A stretch of DNA of 64,000 bases. It comes from [Clostridium] aerotolerans DSM 5434. Lineage in GTDB: Bacteria > Bacillota > Clostridia > Lachnospirales > Lachnospiraceae. Positions 34,943-44,315 of this stretch are shown piece after piece; positions within the stretch are counted from its first letter, which is position 1, and each line of letters opens with the position of its first letter. The stretch is from NCBI RefSeq assembly GCF_000687555.1, contig NZ_JHWJ01000001.1, positions 372,001 through 436,000 of the forward strand, read 5' to 3'. The translations under genes were made by a program, and so were the position numbers. The notes under the pieces are model-generated. The model did no database searches and was not told the origin of the DNA. It saw only the letters and a program-made list of their open reading frames with translations.

Positions 34943-35968
34943 ATGAGCGACAGACCATTTGATTTATTAACCCTTGGTGAATTGCTTTTGCGTCTGTCTC
35001 CGGCAGGCGTGGAGAGGCTTGTCAGAGGCGATTCCTTTCAGAAACAGGTTGGGGGAGCGGAGTTAAACGTTGCAGTAGGTGCTGCTCTTTTAGGACTTCA
35101 TACCGGATTGGTTACCCAGCTTCCAGCTCATGATATGGGAAAGTTTGCAAAGAATAAAGTCCGTTCCTATGGAATCAGTGATGATTATTTTGTATATGAT
35201 CAGAGTTCCAACGCAAGGCTGGGGCTTTATTATTATGAGTATGGGGCTTATCCAAGAAAACCAAAGGTTGTTTATGACAGAAAAAACAGTTCCTTTGTCT
35301 ATATTAACGAGGATTCATTTCCTGATGAGATGTATAAGGCAACTACCTGCTTTCATACCACGGGCATTACCCTTGCCCTTTGTGAAAACACCAGGAAGAC
35401 TGCCATTGATATGATCCGTAAATTTAAGGAATCAGGAACAATCATTTCCTTTGATGTGAATTTCCGTGGAAATTTATGGACCGGTGAAGAGGCGAAAGCC
35501 TGCATAGAGGAGATTCTCCCTTATGTGGATATATTCTTCTGCTCGGAAGATACGGCCAGACTGACCTTTAAAAAAGAGGGAACGGTCAAAGAGATGATGA
35601 AGAGCTTTACAAAGGATTATCCTATTTCAATTGTGGCTTCCACTCAAAGAATCGTACATAGTCCTAAGAGCCATACCTTTGGGTCTGTTATATACGATGC
35701 TTCCAGAGATGAATATTATGAAGAAGAGCCATACCATAACATTGATGTAGTTGACCGGATTGGCAGTGGGGATGCCTATATTGCAGGGGCTCTGTATGGC
35801 CTTTTAAGCAGCGGTGGAGACTGTATGAAGGCGGTTCAGTATGGCAATGCCACAGCAGCCTTAAAGAATACCATTCCAGGAGATCTTCCTACTTCTGATC
35901 TGAGTGAAGTAGATACTGTAATCCGGGAACATAATGATAAAGGGCCTCAGAGTGAAATGAGTCGATAA
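34943..35968 (+). CDS. Second PfkB family sugar(-acid) kinase
   Basis: I use the ATG at 34943 (MSDRPFDLLTLGELLLRLSP), 8 bases after GGAGG; an upstream in-frame ATG lies within the preceding terminator. The 341-residue protein has the glycine loop QVGGAELNVAVGAA, DVNFRGNLWTGEE, and the catalytic DRIGSGDAYIAGALYG with a GSGD variant of GAGD. It resembles its neighbour kdgK throughout, so it is an ancient paralogue. It may act on a different keto-sugar acid, or be a differently controlled KDG kinase. Confidence 0.83.
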   Translation: MSDRPFDLLTLGELLLRLSPAGVERLVRGDSFQKQVGGAELNVAVGAALLGLHTGLVTQLPAHDMGKFAKNKVRSYGISDDYFVYDQSSNARLGLYYYEYGAYPRKPKVVYDRKNSSFVYINEDSFPDEMYKATTCFHTTGITLALCENTRKTAIDMIRKFKESGTIISFDVNFRGNLWTGEEAKACIEEILPYVDIFFCSEDTARLTFKKEGTVKEMMKSFTKDYPISIVASTQRIVHSPKSHTFGSVIYDASRDEYYEEEPYHNIDVVDRIGSGDAYIAGALYGLLSSGGDCMKAVQYGNATAALKNTIPGDLPTSDLSEVDTVIREHNDKGPQSEMSR

Positions 35969-35982
35969 TATAGTAATACCAT

Positions 35983-36027
35983 AAAGCAGGCGGAGAAGAG
36001 TTTTTAAACCTTTCACGCCTGTTTTGT
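35983..36027 (+). terminator. Probable terminator after the second kinase
   Basis: AAAGCAGGCG and CGCCTGTTTT flank a long loop, ending in a T-rich run. The rest of 36028-36135 shows nothing recognisable. Confidence 0.6.
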
Positions 36028-36135
36028 TTATCCTAAAAATGCTCCATGAAAGGCATTGTTTCATAGCAGCAGGTGTAAGGAATGATCTAAGCGAAAAAGT
36101 AAAATTTCGGTTTTGTATTGATATTATGATTGTCT

Positions 36136-36358
36136 ATTTAAACCTTTAAATTAAAATGACTTGATTGGAAAGAATGATGATGAAATAATAATACATAATT
36201 GACAAAATATGGATAATATAATATAGTGACATTAGATAATATGTTCAACAAATATCATATAAACATTAATTTAAACGTTTAAACTACAAGAAGCCGCTGA
36301 AAGAGTCGGTATTCTCTTTCGGCGATTTTAAAATCTGCCAGTTTAAACGATTAAATAA
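36136..36358 (+). promoter_or_regulatory. ABC sugar operon control region: promoter, three LacI-like operators, hairpin
   Basis: TTGACA (36199-36204) and TATAGT (36222-36227) form a 17-spaced promoter. Three related palindromes surround it: ATTTAAACCTTTAAAT (36136-36151), TTTAAACGTTTAAA (36270-36283) and AGTTTAAACGATTAAAT (36341-36357). A hairpin (CCGCTGAAAGAG/CTCTTTCGGCG, about 36292-36331) lies between the last two. The TTTAAAC core with central CG is LacI-like and is probably bound by the LacI protein encoded at 39506-40537, possibly by looping. Confidence 0.6.
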
Positions 36359-36383
36359 AAAATAATTTTTGGAGGACAGATGA

Positions 36384-37664
36384 ATGAGAAGGAAGAAATT
36401 ATGGGGACGTATTTTTCTGACAGCGGCGATCGTGGGGGTATTGGCCGGATGCAGCTCAAAAGGAGGGGAAACGACTGGGTCATCAGCAGAAAAAACGAAA
36501 AAAGAGGAAGGACAGAAGGTAACCATAGCAGTATGGAATGAACCCAACAAGGATGAGGCACTGAATATGTATGCCCAGGCGGAAAAAGCAACTGGAATTA
36601 AGGTGGAAGTAACGGTGATTCCGGAAAGTGATTATTCTTCTAAGTTAAATCAGATGGTTTCCACAGGCGATGATTCCGCTGATATCTATGTAATATGGGA
36701 GAATGATATTGCCAATTTTGCCAAAGCAGGAGGCATCATTCCCATGGATGATTACTTAAAAAACTCCTCGATTCAGACCGGAGATTTTATTGATGCAGTA
36801 TCTTCCTTGTCTTCGGGGCTTGGGGGAACCTATGGTCTGCCATGGTGCGCGGCAACAGAGCTTCTTTTCTATAATAAGGATATGTTTGATTCAGCCGGGA
36901 TTCCATATCCCGGTAATGACTGGTCCTATGAAGATTATAAGTCCGCAGCAGAAAAACTGACGAAAAAGAAGGCTGACGGCACGACAGAACAGTATGGCTC
37001 TGCACTTCCCAATACCCAGACCTGGTGGGCCGGAATCGGAGGGGCAGGAGATAAGGTATACGATCCTTCTAAGGGAGAGATGGTAATTGGGGATGGAGCA
37101 GTCTCTTTTGTTTCAGATGTGGCAACAATGGCAAAGAACGGGATCATGCCAGAACCTTCCTCTGATACAGCAGATATATTCGCCTCTGGGAAAGCCGCTA
37201 TGAGCTGGCAGGGTAGCTGGAATATAGGAACCTATGGAAGCAGTCTTCCCTTCCAGTGGGATATAGCAACCATACCAACGGATAAAGTAAAATACAATAC
37301 TCTGCATACCGGCTTTTACAGCATTAATGCAAAGAGCAAGAACCAGGATGCAGCATTCCGGGTCATTGAATATCTTATGGGGGAAGAAGGGCAGAACATT
37401 AACTCAAAGGCCAGCGGCAATCCTTCTGCTATTAAGTCCATTGCAGAAAAGGGGGCCTGGAAGGTGGAGAGTGCTTCTTCTGTGAAAAACTGGGAAGCCA
37501 TGACCGATTCCTTAAAGGCCGGAGTATTTGGATATACCTGTCTTCCATCGGGAGTTACGAACAATGCGGTCAGTGAGTTTAACGCAGCAGTTCTGGGACA
37601 GAAGACCCCTGAAGAGGCGGTGAAAAAAGCCGATGCTTATGCACGGGAAACCATTGGTTACTAG
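36384..37664 (+). CDS. ABC sugar transporter, substrate-binding lipoprotein
   Basis: This 426-residue family 1 solute-binding protein starts with a lipoprotein signal (VLAGCS, lipidated Cys at about 22) and a Gly/Ser/Lys linker. The binding domain shows KVTIAVWNEPNKDEAL, ADIYVIWENDIANFAKAGG and YGLPWCAATELLFYNKDMF. It would capture an oligosaccharide outside the membrane. Two permease genes follow at once, so it opens an importer operon. The linked GH127 enzyme suggests an arabinose-containing glycan as substrate. Confidence 0.9.
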   Translation: MRRKKLWGRIFLTAAIVGVLAGCSSKGGETTGSSAEKTKKEEGQKVTIAVWNEPNKDEALNMYAQAEKATGIKVEVTVIPESDYSSKLNQMVSTGDDSADIYVIWENDIANFAKAGGIIPMDDYLKNSSIQTGDFIDAVSSLSSGLGGTYGLPWCAATELLFYNKDMFDSAGIPYPGNDWSYEDYKSAAEKLTKKKADGTTEQYGSALPNTQTWWAGIGGAGDKVYDPSKGEMVIGDGAVSFVSDVATMAKNGIMPEPSSDTADIFASGKAAMSWQGSWNIGTYGSSLPFQWDIATIPTDKVKYNTLHTGFYSINAKSKNQDAAFRVIEYLMGEEGQNINSKASGNPSAIKSIAEKGAWKVESASSVKNWEAMTDSLKAGVFGYTCLPSGVTNNAVSEFNAAVLGQKTPEEAVKKADAYARETIGY

Positions 37665-37686
37665 TCTGGAAGGAAAGTGAAAGAAA

Positions 37687-38607
37687 ATGTATAAAGTAAG
37701 CAGTAAGGCGGCAAAGAAAAGGCTTACCAATCATTTGACCGCTTATGCCTTTTGCGCTCCATGGATGATAGGATTTGTATGTTTTACCCTGTTTCCAACT
37801 ATATTTTTATTCGCAGTCAGCCTGACCAACCGAAAACTGAATGGTATTTCAAAATACATAGGTCTGGCGAATTATATCAATATGTTTCAGAGCAGTACCT
37901 TCTGGAACTCCCTTTGGGTTACGCTTTTTTTTACAATAGTCATGATGATTGTAACTACCATATGGGCAGTGGTCATGGCCCTGCTCCTGAATTACAGGCA
38001 AAAGCTCAATGGTTTGTTTCAATTCTGTTATTTTCTACCGTCGGTAATCCCGACGGTAGCACTTGCCTATACGTTTCGCACCATATTTGGAAAAGAGGCG
38101 GGACTGCTAAATGGAATCATTTCTGCAATGACAGGTAAGAACGCTATGGTCAATTGGTTGTATGACAGCCGTACGGTCTATGTGGCACTGTTTTTCATCA
38201 CACTATTTACATATAATACCGGACAGATGATGCTCATATTTCGTTCTGGATTAAACGACGTGCCCAGAGAACTTTATGAGGCATGTAACATTGACGGAGC
38301 CAGCCCTTTTCAGAAGTTTTTTAAAATCACCCTGCCCATGATATCGCCGATTGTGCTTTTTAATGCAATCATGGGTTGTATCAGCGCCTTAAATGGCTCC
38401 TTTGCGCTTTTATATCCTCTGACCGGAGAAAATGGTGATCCCAATGGGATGTCTCAGGTGCTGAGCCTTTTGATTTACAAGGAAGCCTTCAGCAATATGA
38501 AGGTGGGCTATGCATGTGCCATGTCAGTTGTACTGTTCCTGATTGCCTGTTGTTTTGGAATTGGTATATTTGCAATCTCTAAAAAGATTGTATATTATGA
38601 GAATTAG
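37687..38607 (+). CDS. ABC sugar transporter permease (MalF-like)
   Basis: This 306-residue permease has six membrane helices. Its EAA loop, EACNIDGASPFQKFFKITLP, contacts the ATPase. The N-terminal HLTAYAFCAPWMIGFVCFTLFPT is typical of the first permease of carbohydrate importers. It lies 22 bases after the binding-protein gene and 12 bases before the second permease. Confidence 0.92.
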   Translation: MYKVSSKAAKKRLTNHLTAYAFCAPWMIGFVCFTLFPTIFLFAVSLTNRKLNGISKYIGLANYINMFQSSTFWNSLWVTLFFTIVMMIVTTIWAVVMALLLNYRQKLNGLFQFCYFLPSVIPTVALAYTFRTIFGKEAGLLNGIISAMTGKNAMVNWLYDSRTVYVALFFITLFTYNTGQMMLIFRSGLNDVPRELYEACNIDGASPFQKFFKITLPMISPIVLFNAIMGCISALNGSFALLYPLTGENGDPNGMSQVLSLLIYKEAFSNMKVGYACAMSVVLFLIACCFGIGIFAISKKIVYYEN

Positions 38608-38619
38608 GAAGGAGAAAGC

Positions 38620-39471
38620 ATGAAATCAGCAAAAACAAAAAAAAGAGCTGGCCGGATTTTGATTTTTATCTTGAAAATTTTGGTTGGAATTATAATGTTT
38701 TCTCCAATTATATGGGTAAGTACCGGTTCCTTTAAAACCTTAACCGAGTTTACCACATCCTCAGATCTCTTACCCCAAAAAGGAACGCTGGAAAATTTTA
38801 AATATATTTTCTATCATTCCAATTATTTGCTCTATATAAGAAATACAGTGCTTCTAATGGCGGGAACCACTCTGGGAACGTTATTATCCTCCTCGCTGGT
38901 GGCCTATCCCCTTGCGAGAATGGAGTTTCCAGGGAAAAATCTCATATTTTCTCTTATTGTAGGAACTATGATGATTCCTAATATTGCTTTGATTGTTCCT
39001 CAGTATATTATGTTTGGTAAAATCGGCTGGTTGGATTCTCTGCTTCCCATGATTGTTCCGGCATTTTTTGCCTATCCATATAACGTATTTTTATTCCGGC
39101 AGTTTTTCCGTTCCATTCCAAGGGAATTAGACGAGGCTGCTACTATGGATGGCTGCAGCAGAATCGGGATTTTTTTCCGTATTCTTATCCCTCTGTCCAA
39201 ATCCACCTTTACCACCATTGGTGTGTTATCCTGTGTATTCTGGTGGAATGAACTGACTCAGCCAGTTTTTTATATAAACAGTGATAAATGGAGGACTCTG
39301 ACCATTGCACTTATGACTACATTTATGTATACTTCTGGTAATGCGTTTGTAATCAACTGGCCTTCCATTATGGCTGCCTCTACATTAATGATACTGCCTC
39401 CTATGCTGCTTTACTTATTTGGGTCCAGATTCTTAGTGGAAGGCATTAAAACGTCAGGTTTGAAGGGATAA
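38620..39471 (+). CDS. ABC sugar transporter permease (MalG-like)
   Basis: This 283-residue permease has six helices and the EAA loop EAATMDGCSRIGIFFRILIP. It completes the membrane pair of the importer. No ATPase gene is present in the operon, so the complex probably relies on a shared MsmK/UgpC-type ATPase encoded elsewhere, as in many Firmicutes. Confidence 0.92.
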   Translation: MKSAKTKKRAGRILIFILKILVGIIMFSPIIWVSTGSFKTLTEFTTSSDLLPQKGTLENFKYIFYHSNYLLYIRNTVLLMAGTTLGTLLSSSLVAYPLARMEFPGKNLIFSLIVGTMMIPNIALIVPQYIMFGKIGWLDSLLPMIVPAFFAYPYNVFLFRQFFRSIPRELDEAATMDGCSRIGIFFRILIPLSKSTFTTIGVLSCVFWWNELTQPVFYINSDKWRTLTIALMTTFMYTSGNAFVINWPSIMAASTLMILPPMLLYLFGSRFLVEGIKTSGLKG

Positions 39472-39505
39472 ACAGGAGAAAAGGAAAGAGAAAGTAGGGA
39501 GCCCC

Positions 39506-40537
39506 ATGACATTAAAAGAAATTGCATCCATGGCCGGTGTGTCAGTAGCAACTGTTTCGTATGTACTGAATAATACGGCACAGGTGAGCGATGAGACAAG
39601 AAAAAAGGTAGAGAAAATCATTAAAGAAACCGGATACCGTTCCAATATCCTGGCAAAGAGCTTAAGAAGGAATGAATCCTTTTTAGTAGGAGTCATTGTA
39701 GAGGATGTAACGGTATGGCACACCGCTTATATTATTGACGGAATCAATGAAATTGCAGAGGCAAGAGGATACAACACTGTACTGAGTAATTTAAGACTGT
39801 TAAATAAAATTGAATCTCAATTTGACCACATTTCCATATATCAAAAGGATATTGATAAGGCACTGGATGTCATGGTAGGGTTGCAGGTAGATGGTATTAT
39901 TTATGTAGGGATGCACGACCGGAAGATCAGCCATATTCTCCGCAATGTTAAAAAGCCGGTGGTCTATTGCTACTGTTATACAGACGGAGAAGGGTCATCG
40001 GTTCGCTATAGCAATGAAAAGACCATCTATCAGATGGCGCAGATGCTGATCGATCATGGTCACAGAGCGTTTGGAGTGATTAACGGATTAAAGGAGTCAG
40101 AACCAGCTGCACTTAGATATCGTGGGCTTTTAAAAGCTTTGAACGAAGCTGGAATCACCTTGAAGGAGGAGAATATAGCCTGTGGAAACTGGAACTACCG
40201 GGAAGGAAAAGAAGCAGCGAAAAAACTCCTTCATAAGGACAATCACCCCACCGCGATCGTAGCCATGAATGATGATATGGCAGTCGGTGTCTGTGATGCG
40301 GCAAAAGAGCTGGGGCTTAAGATTCCGGATGATGTTTCTGTTACCGGTTTTGATAATGCAGATATCATTCAATACGTAACGCCGAGAATCACAACGGTGG
40401 AAAGACCTTTGCAGGAGATGGGGTACCGCTCCATGGAGCTTTTGCTTGAGAGCATAAGCGGGGCCAGTGTAGGGGAAGTGAGCATAACAATTCCATGTGC
40501 TCTGATTGAAGGGGAATCTGTAAAAAAACTGAATTAA
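39506..40537 (+). CDS. LacI family transcriptional regulator
   Basis: This 343-residue regulator has the helix-turn-helix MTLKEIASMAGVSVATVSYVLN and a periplasmic-binding-like effector domain (about 60-340). The domain includes TAIVAMNDDMAVGVCDAAKELG and DDVSVTGFDNADIIQYV. It sits within the importer-GH127 operon and likely binds the TTTAAACG-type palindromes upstream of the binding-protein gene. The inducer is probably a sugar released by the GH127 enzyme. Confidence 0.9.
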   Translation: MTLKEIASMAGVSVATVSYVLNNTAQVSDETRKKVEKIIKETGYRSNILAKSLRRNESFLVGVIVEDVTVWHTAYIIDGINEIAEARGYNTVLSNLRLLNKIESQFDHISIYQKDIDKALDVMVGLQVDGIIYVGMHDRKISHILRNVKKPVVYCYCYTDGEGSSVRYSNEKTIYQMAQMLIDHGHRAFGVINGLKESEPAALRYRGLLKALNEAGITLKEENIACGNWNYREGKEAAKKLLHKDNHPTAIVAMNDDMAVGVCDAAKELGLKIPDDVSVTGFDNADIIQYVTPRITTVERPLQEMGYRSMELLLESISGASVGEVSITIPCALIEGESVKKLN

Positions 40538-40564
40538 GGAAAAATAGCGGAGCGAGGGAAAGGT

Positions 40565-42511
40565 ATGGAGGGAAATAAACTGACAGGTGTGGATTTAAAA
40601 CATATTGCAATACAAGATACATTTTGGGGGAAATATATCAATCTGGTGGATGAGGTGATTTTACCCTTTCAGTGGGAACTTATCAATGACAGAGTGGAAG
40701 GCGCAGAAAAAAGCTATTGTATCAGGAATTTCCGTATCGCAGCTGGGGAAGAAGCCGGAGAGCATAAGGGCATGGTGTTTCAGGATACAGACGCTGCAAA
40801 GTGGCTGGAGGCAGTTGCTTATTCGTTAAATAAAAATAGAAATTCCAAGCTGGAGGAGGCAGCGGATCAAACCATTGTTCTGATTGCAGCAGCCCAATGT
40901 GAAGACGGGTATTTAAATACGTATTATACCATTACCGGCAAACAAAGATGGTCTAATCTATTTGAAGGCCATGAGCTTTATACGGCAGGCCATATGATTG
41001 AGGCAGCAACAGCCTATTATGAGGCAACCGGAAAAAGAAAGTTTCTTGATGTAGTATGTAGGCTTGCCGATTATATCTGCCAGGTTTTTGGGCCGGAGGA
41101 AGGGAAGATTCATGGTTATCCCGGTCATCCTGAAGTAGAGCTCGCCCTGGTGAAGCTATACCGGGTCACAGGAAATAATAATTATCTTTGTCTGGCGGAT
41201 TATTTTGTAAGAACAAGAGGAGAGAGACCCTGTTATTTTCTTGGTGAGGATTGCATTAAAAATGGCAATTACATTTTCCCTGAATTTAAAGATTTCGACC
41301 TGGATTATAATCAGTCTCATATGCCCTTAAGAGAACAAATGACTGCGGAAGGCCATGGAGTCCGGGCTGTTTATTTATACAGCGCAATGGCTGACCTGGC
41401 ATATGAATACCAGGATGAAGCTCTTCTTCGCCAGTGTGAAACGCTGTGGGAAAATATTGTAAATAAGAGGATGTATATAACCGGCAGCATTGGCTCCGCG
41501 TCATATGGAGAGCGCTTTACTGGGGATTACGATCTTCCCAATGATACGAATTATTCAGAATCCTGCGCAACGGTAGGTCTTGCCATGTTTTCCAACCGAA
41601 TGTTTCATCTTACCAAAGATGGAAAGTACATGGATATCGTAGAAAAAGCCTTATATAATACCCTTCTTTCAGGAATCGCAATGGATGGAAAGCATTTCTT
41701 TTATGTTAATCCATTGGAGGTAGTGCCGGATACCGTAAAGAAAAATCCCACCTATCGCCATGTAAAAACAACCAGGCAGTTATGGTTTGGAGTGGCCTGC
41801 TGTCCGCCAAACATCGCAAGGACCCTTGCCTCTCTTGGAAATTACATATACGCGGTGGACGAACATACCATCTATGTGAATCTTTTTATACAGAGCAGCA
41901 TTGACTGCCAGCTTTCCAAAACAGATGTAAGTGTGAGGCAGGAATGCAACTATCCTGCAAGCGGGAGAATTACTCTTTTTGTAAATCCGAAAGAAGAGGG
42001 ACATGAATTCACGCTGGCGGTTCGAATTCCCTCCTACAGCCAGGAGGCAGTAATAAAAATCAATGGAATCGAAGAAACGCTGCGGCCAGAAAAAGGGTAT
42101 ATATATATAAGACGATTGTGGAAAGCGAAAGAGGAGGTAGTCATGGAACTGAAGGTTCCCTTCCGGTATGTGCGCTCCAATCCAAGAGTGCGTCATAATA
42201 TTGGAAGAGTCAGCTTGATGAAAGGGCCGGTGGTCTATTGCCTGGAAGAGGCAGACAATGGAGATTATTTATCAGCGGCAGTCATTGACACCCGAATAGA
42301 GCCAAAGGAAGAATTTGACCATGATCTTTTAAAAGGAACCTTATGCGCCAGAATCAAGGGAGCCCGTATTGATTATGAGGTGGCAGGAAGCTCTCTGTAT
42401 GGAGAAGAAAGGCCTGTTTATAAAGAGGCAGAATTTAAAGCCGTCCCGTATTTTTCATGGAATAACCGGGGCGAGGGTGAGATGCTTGTCTGGATGAGAG
42501 AAATGGAATAA
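40565..42511 (+). CDS. Glycoside hydrolase family 127 (beta-L-arabinofuranosidase-type)
   Basis: This 648-residue enzyme matches GH127 (formerly DUF1680) across its length: an (alpha/alpha)6 barrel then beta-sandwich domains. The zinc/cysteine active site is visible. Glu316 and Cys334 (SESCATVGL) together with Cys412-Cys413 (VACCPPNIART) align in spacing with Glu322, Cys340 and Cys417-Cys418 of the characterised HypBA1 enzyme. No signal peptide is present, so it acts on imported sugars in the cytoplasm. Release of L-arabinose from beta-linked arabino-oligosaccharides is the likely reaction; other GH127 specificities exist. Confidence 0.9.
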   Translation: MEGNKLTGVDLKHIAIQDTFWGKYINLVDEVILPFQWELINDRVEGAEKSYCIRNFRIAAGEEAGEHKGMVFQDTDAAKWLEAVAYSLNKNRNSKLEEAADQTIVLIAAAQCEDGYLNTYYTITGKQRWSNLFEGHELYTAGHMIEAATAYYEATGKRKFLDVVCRLADYICQVFGPEEGKIHGYPGHPEVELALVKLYRVTGNNNYLCLADYFVRTRGERPCYFLGEDCIKNGNYIFPEFKDFDLDYNQSHMPLREQMTAEGHGVRAVYLYSAMADLAYEYQDEALLRQCETLWENIVNKRMYITGSIGSASYGERFTGDYDLPNDTNYSESCATVGLAMFSNRMFHLTKDGKYMDIVEKALYNTLLSGIAMDGKHFFYVNPLEVVPDTVKKNPTYRHVKTTRQLWFGVACCPPNIARTLASLGNYIYAVDEHTIYVNLFIQSSIDCQLSKTDVSVRQECNYPASGRITLFVNPKEEGHEFTLAVRIPSYSQEAVIKINGIEETLRPEKGYIYIRRLWKAKEEVVMELKVPFRYVRSNPRVRHNIGRVSLMKGPVVYCLEEADNGDYLSAAVIDTRIEPKEEFDHDLLKGTLCARIKGARIDYEVAGSSLYGEERPVYKEAEFKAVPYFSWNNRGEGEMLVWMREME

Positions 42512-42530
42512 AGAGATAAGAACATATAGA

Positions 42531-42618
42531 AAAAGCCTGTACCATTCATTTGCCCCATGGGATAGATTATTAAATCTATTTCATTGGGAACTTAAAAATG
42601 GTCCAGGCTTATTTTTTT
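42531..42618. terminator. Bidirectional terminator between GH127 and trp transporter operons
   Basis: AAGCCTG..ACCATT pairs with AATGGT..CAGGCTT, enclosing a second hairpin (CCCATGGGATAGATT/AAATCTATTTCATTGGG). T-runs occur on both strands. Confidence 0.85.
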
Positions 42619-42624
42619 ATTATA

Positions 42625-43398
42625 TTAATTTCCGCACTCAATGCTTATTTCATTGAACTTATCTAAAATGAATTCGATATTTAAGCTGCTTTTCTCTTCA
42701 TTGGCCTTATCCACCACAGCATTGCCTTGGTGCATCATTATGAGGCGGTTTCCATATTCCACTGCATAACGCAGGTTGTGAGTAACCATGATAGTAGTCA
42801 GCTGTTTTTCCTTTACGATTTGGTCCGTCAGTTCCATGATGATCTCCGCTGTTTTAGGATCAAGGGCAGCGGTGTGTTCGTCCAGAATGAGGAATTCAAT
42901 GGGAGTCATAGTGGACATAAGCAGGGCCATAGCCTGTCTTTGACCTCCTGATAATACGCCTACCTTTACATGCATCTTGTCTTCAAGGCCAAGCCCCAGG
43001 GTACGGAGCTGATCTCTATAAAAATCAATTCGGTTCTTGCTGGTGCCGGGAAGAAGATTAAAGGGCTTTCCCTTGGTATCGGCAATTGCCATATTTTCAA
43101 GGATGGTCATATTGGGGCAGGTTCCCATGGAAGGATTCTGGTAGACTCTTCCAATCCGGCGAAGACGCTTGTGCTCGGCCATATTGGTAATGTCTGAGCC
43201 ATTGATCTCAATGGAACCGCTGTCAAGTGGAATGCTGCCACAGATAATATTTAAAAGAGAAGTCTTTCCGGAACCATTGCTTCCTACTACTGATACAAAC
43301 TGCTGATCCTGAATGGTCAGATTAAAATTTTGAAACAGGCACATCTCATTGACCGTTCCCTGATTGTAATACTTATTAATGTCACGAAGCTCAAGCAT
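42625..43398 (-). CDS. trpZ: ABC transporter ATPase, TrpZ-like
   Basis: This 257-residue ATPase has Walker A GSNGSGKTS, signature LSGGQRQAM, Walker B LILDEHTA and a switch His in THN. It overlaps the permease gene by 8 bases and forms the third member of a binding protein-permease-ATPase operon read from a Trp-type T-box. The permease resembles the branched-chain/LivH type rather than classical amino-acid permeases, as in TrpXYZ systems. Confidence 0.85.
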   Translation of the reverse strand: MLELRDINKYYNQGTVNEMCLFQNFNLTIQDQQFVSVVGSNGSGKTSLLNIICGSIPLDSGSIEINGSDITNMAEHKRLRRIGRVYQNPSMGTCPNMTILENMAIADTKGKPFNLLPGTSKNRIDFYRDQLRTLGLGLEDKMHVKVGVLSGGQRQAMALLMSTMTPIEFLILDEHTAALDPKTAEIIMELTDQIVKEKQLTTIMVTHNLRYAVEYGNRLIMMHQGNAVVDKANEEKSSLNIEFILDKFNEISIECGN

Positions 43399-44275
43399 GT
43401 TTTTTCACCTTCTTTTCTCTTCCGTTGCTTATTACCAGGATTCCTAAAAACAGAGCAGAGGTAATGATTTTTAAGTCGGAAGCTTCCATACCTAAAAAGA
43501 TTGCGATGGATACACAGGCCTTGTATACGATGGAGCCGATAATAACAGCAGTGGTTGCCTTAATAGCTCCAAACCGTTTCAGAAGCTTTGTACCAATGAT
43601 AACATTGGCAAGGCCGATGACGATGGTACCGGTACCCATACTGATTTCAAAAAATCCCTTTTGCTGACAATATACCGAACCAGCAAGAGCGGCAAGGCCG
43701 TTTGCAATGGCAAGGCCAAGGATCTTAACGGTTCCCTTGTCTTTGGCAAGAGAGGTGACAAGAGTCTCGTTATCACCAACCGCTCTTAACAGATAGCCGG
43801 ATCTGGTCTTTAAATACAGATCAAGGAGAATCTTCACGATCAATACGATAACAGCCAGTATGACAATTACGCTTACATCAGAAAGTCCCTGTGGAATAAC
43901 CTTGTTAATAAAGGGATTCTCAAAAATAGTATCACTGTTAAAAAACGGGACGTTAGACTTTCCTGCCAGCCTTAAATTAACGGAGTAAAGTGCAGTCATG
44001 ACAATGATACCGGACAAAAGATCTCTTACCTTTAATTTGACATGGATGATACCCGTAATACACCCGGCCAGGGCACCTGCTACGAACGCAAGGAGCAGAG
44101 CGGTTAAGGGACTGACACCAGCCAGAACTAAAACTGCGGTGAGTGCCCCTCCTAAGGGAAAGGTGCCATCCACGGACAGATCCGGAAAATCCAGAATCTT
44201 ATAGGTAATGTATACGCCCAGTGCCATAATGGCATAGACCAGGCCTTCTTCTAAAACGCCAAGTATAATTGACAT
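43391..44275 (-). CDS. trpY: ABC transporter permease, TrpY-like
   Basis: This 294-residue protein has eight or more hydrophobic helices and the pattern of BPD_transp_2 permeases. YAIMALGVYITYKILDFPDLSVDGTFPLGGAL opens it, and the cytoplasmic loop LYLKTRSGYLLRAVGDNETLV stands in place of the EAA motif. It lies 40 bases after the binding-protein gene. With the T-box reading tryptophan tRNA, it probably carries tryptophan. Confidence 0.85.
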   Translation of the reverse strand: MSIILGVLEEGLVYAIMALGVYITYKILDFPDLSVDGTFPLGGALTAVLVLAGVSPLTALLLAFVAGALAGCITGIIHVKLKVRDLLSGIIVMTALYSVNLRLAGKSNVPFFNSDTIFENPFINKVIPQGLSDVSVIVILAVIVLIVKILLDLYLKTRSGYLLRAVGDNETLVTSLAKDKGTVKILGLAIANGLAALAGSVYCQQKGFFEISMGTGTIVIGLANVIIGTKLLKRFGAIKATTAVIIGSIVYKACVSIAIFLGMEASDLKIITSALFLGILVISNGREKKVKKHA

Positions 44276-44315
44276 GATATAACTTCCTCCAATATGTTCC
44301 TATTCATCAATGTTC

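Noticed and set aside
41780-42196. 138-codon reverse-strand open frame within the GH127 gene
   Set aside because: It is antisense to conserved GH127 active-site sequence.
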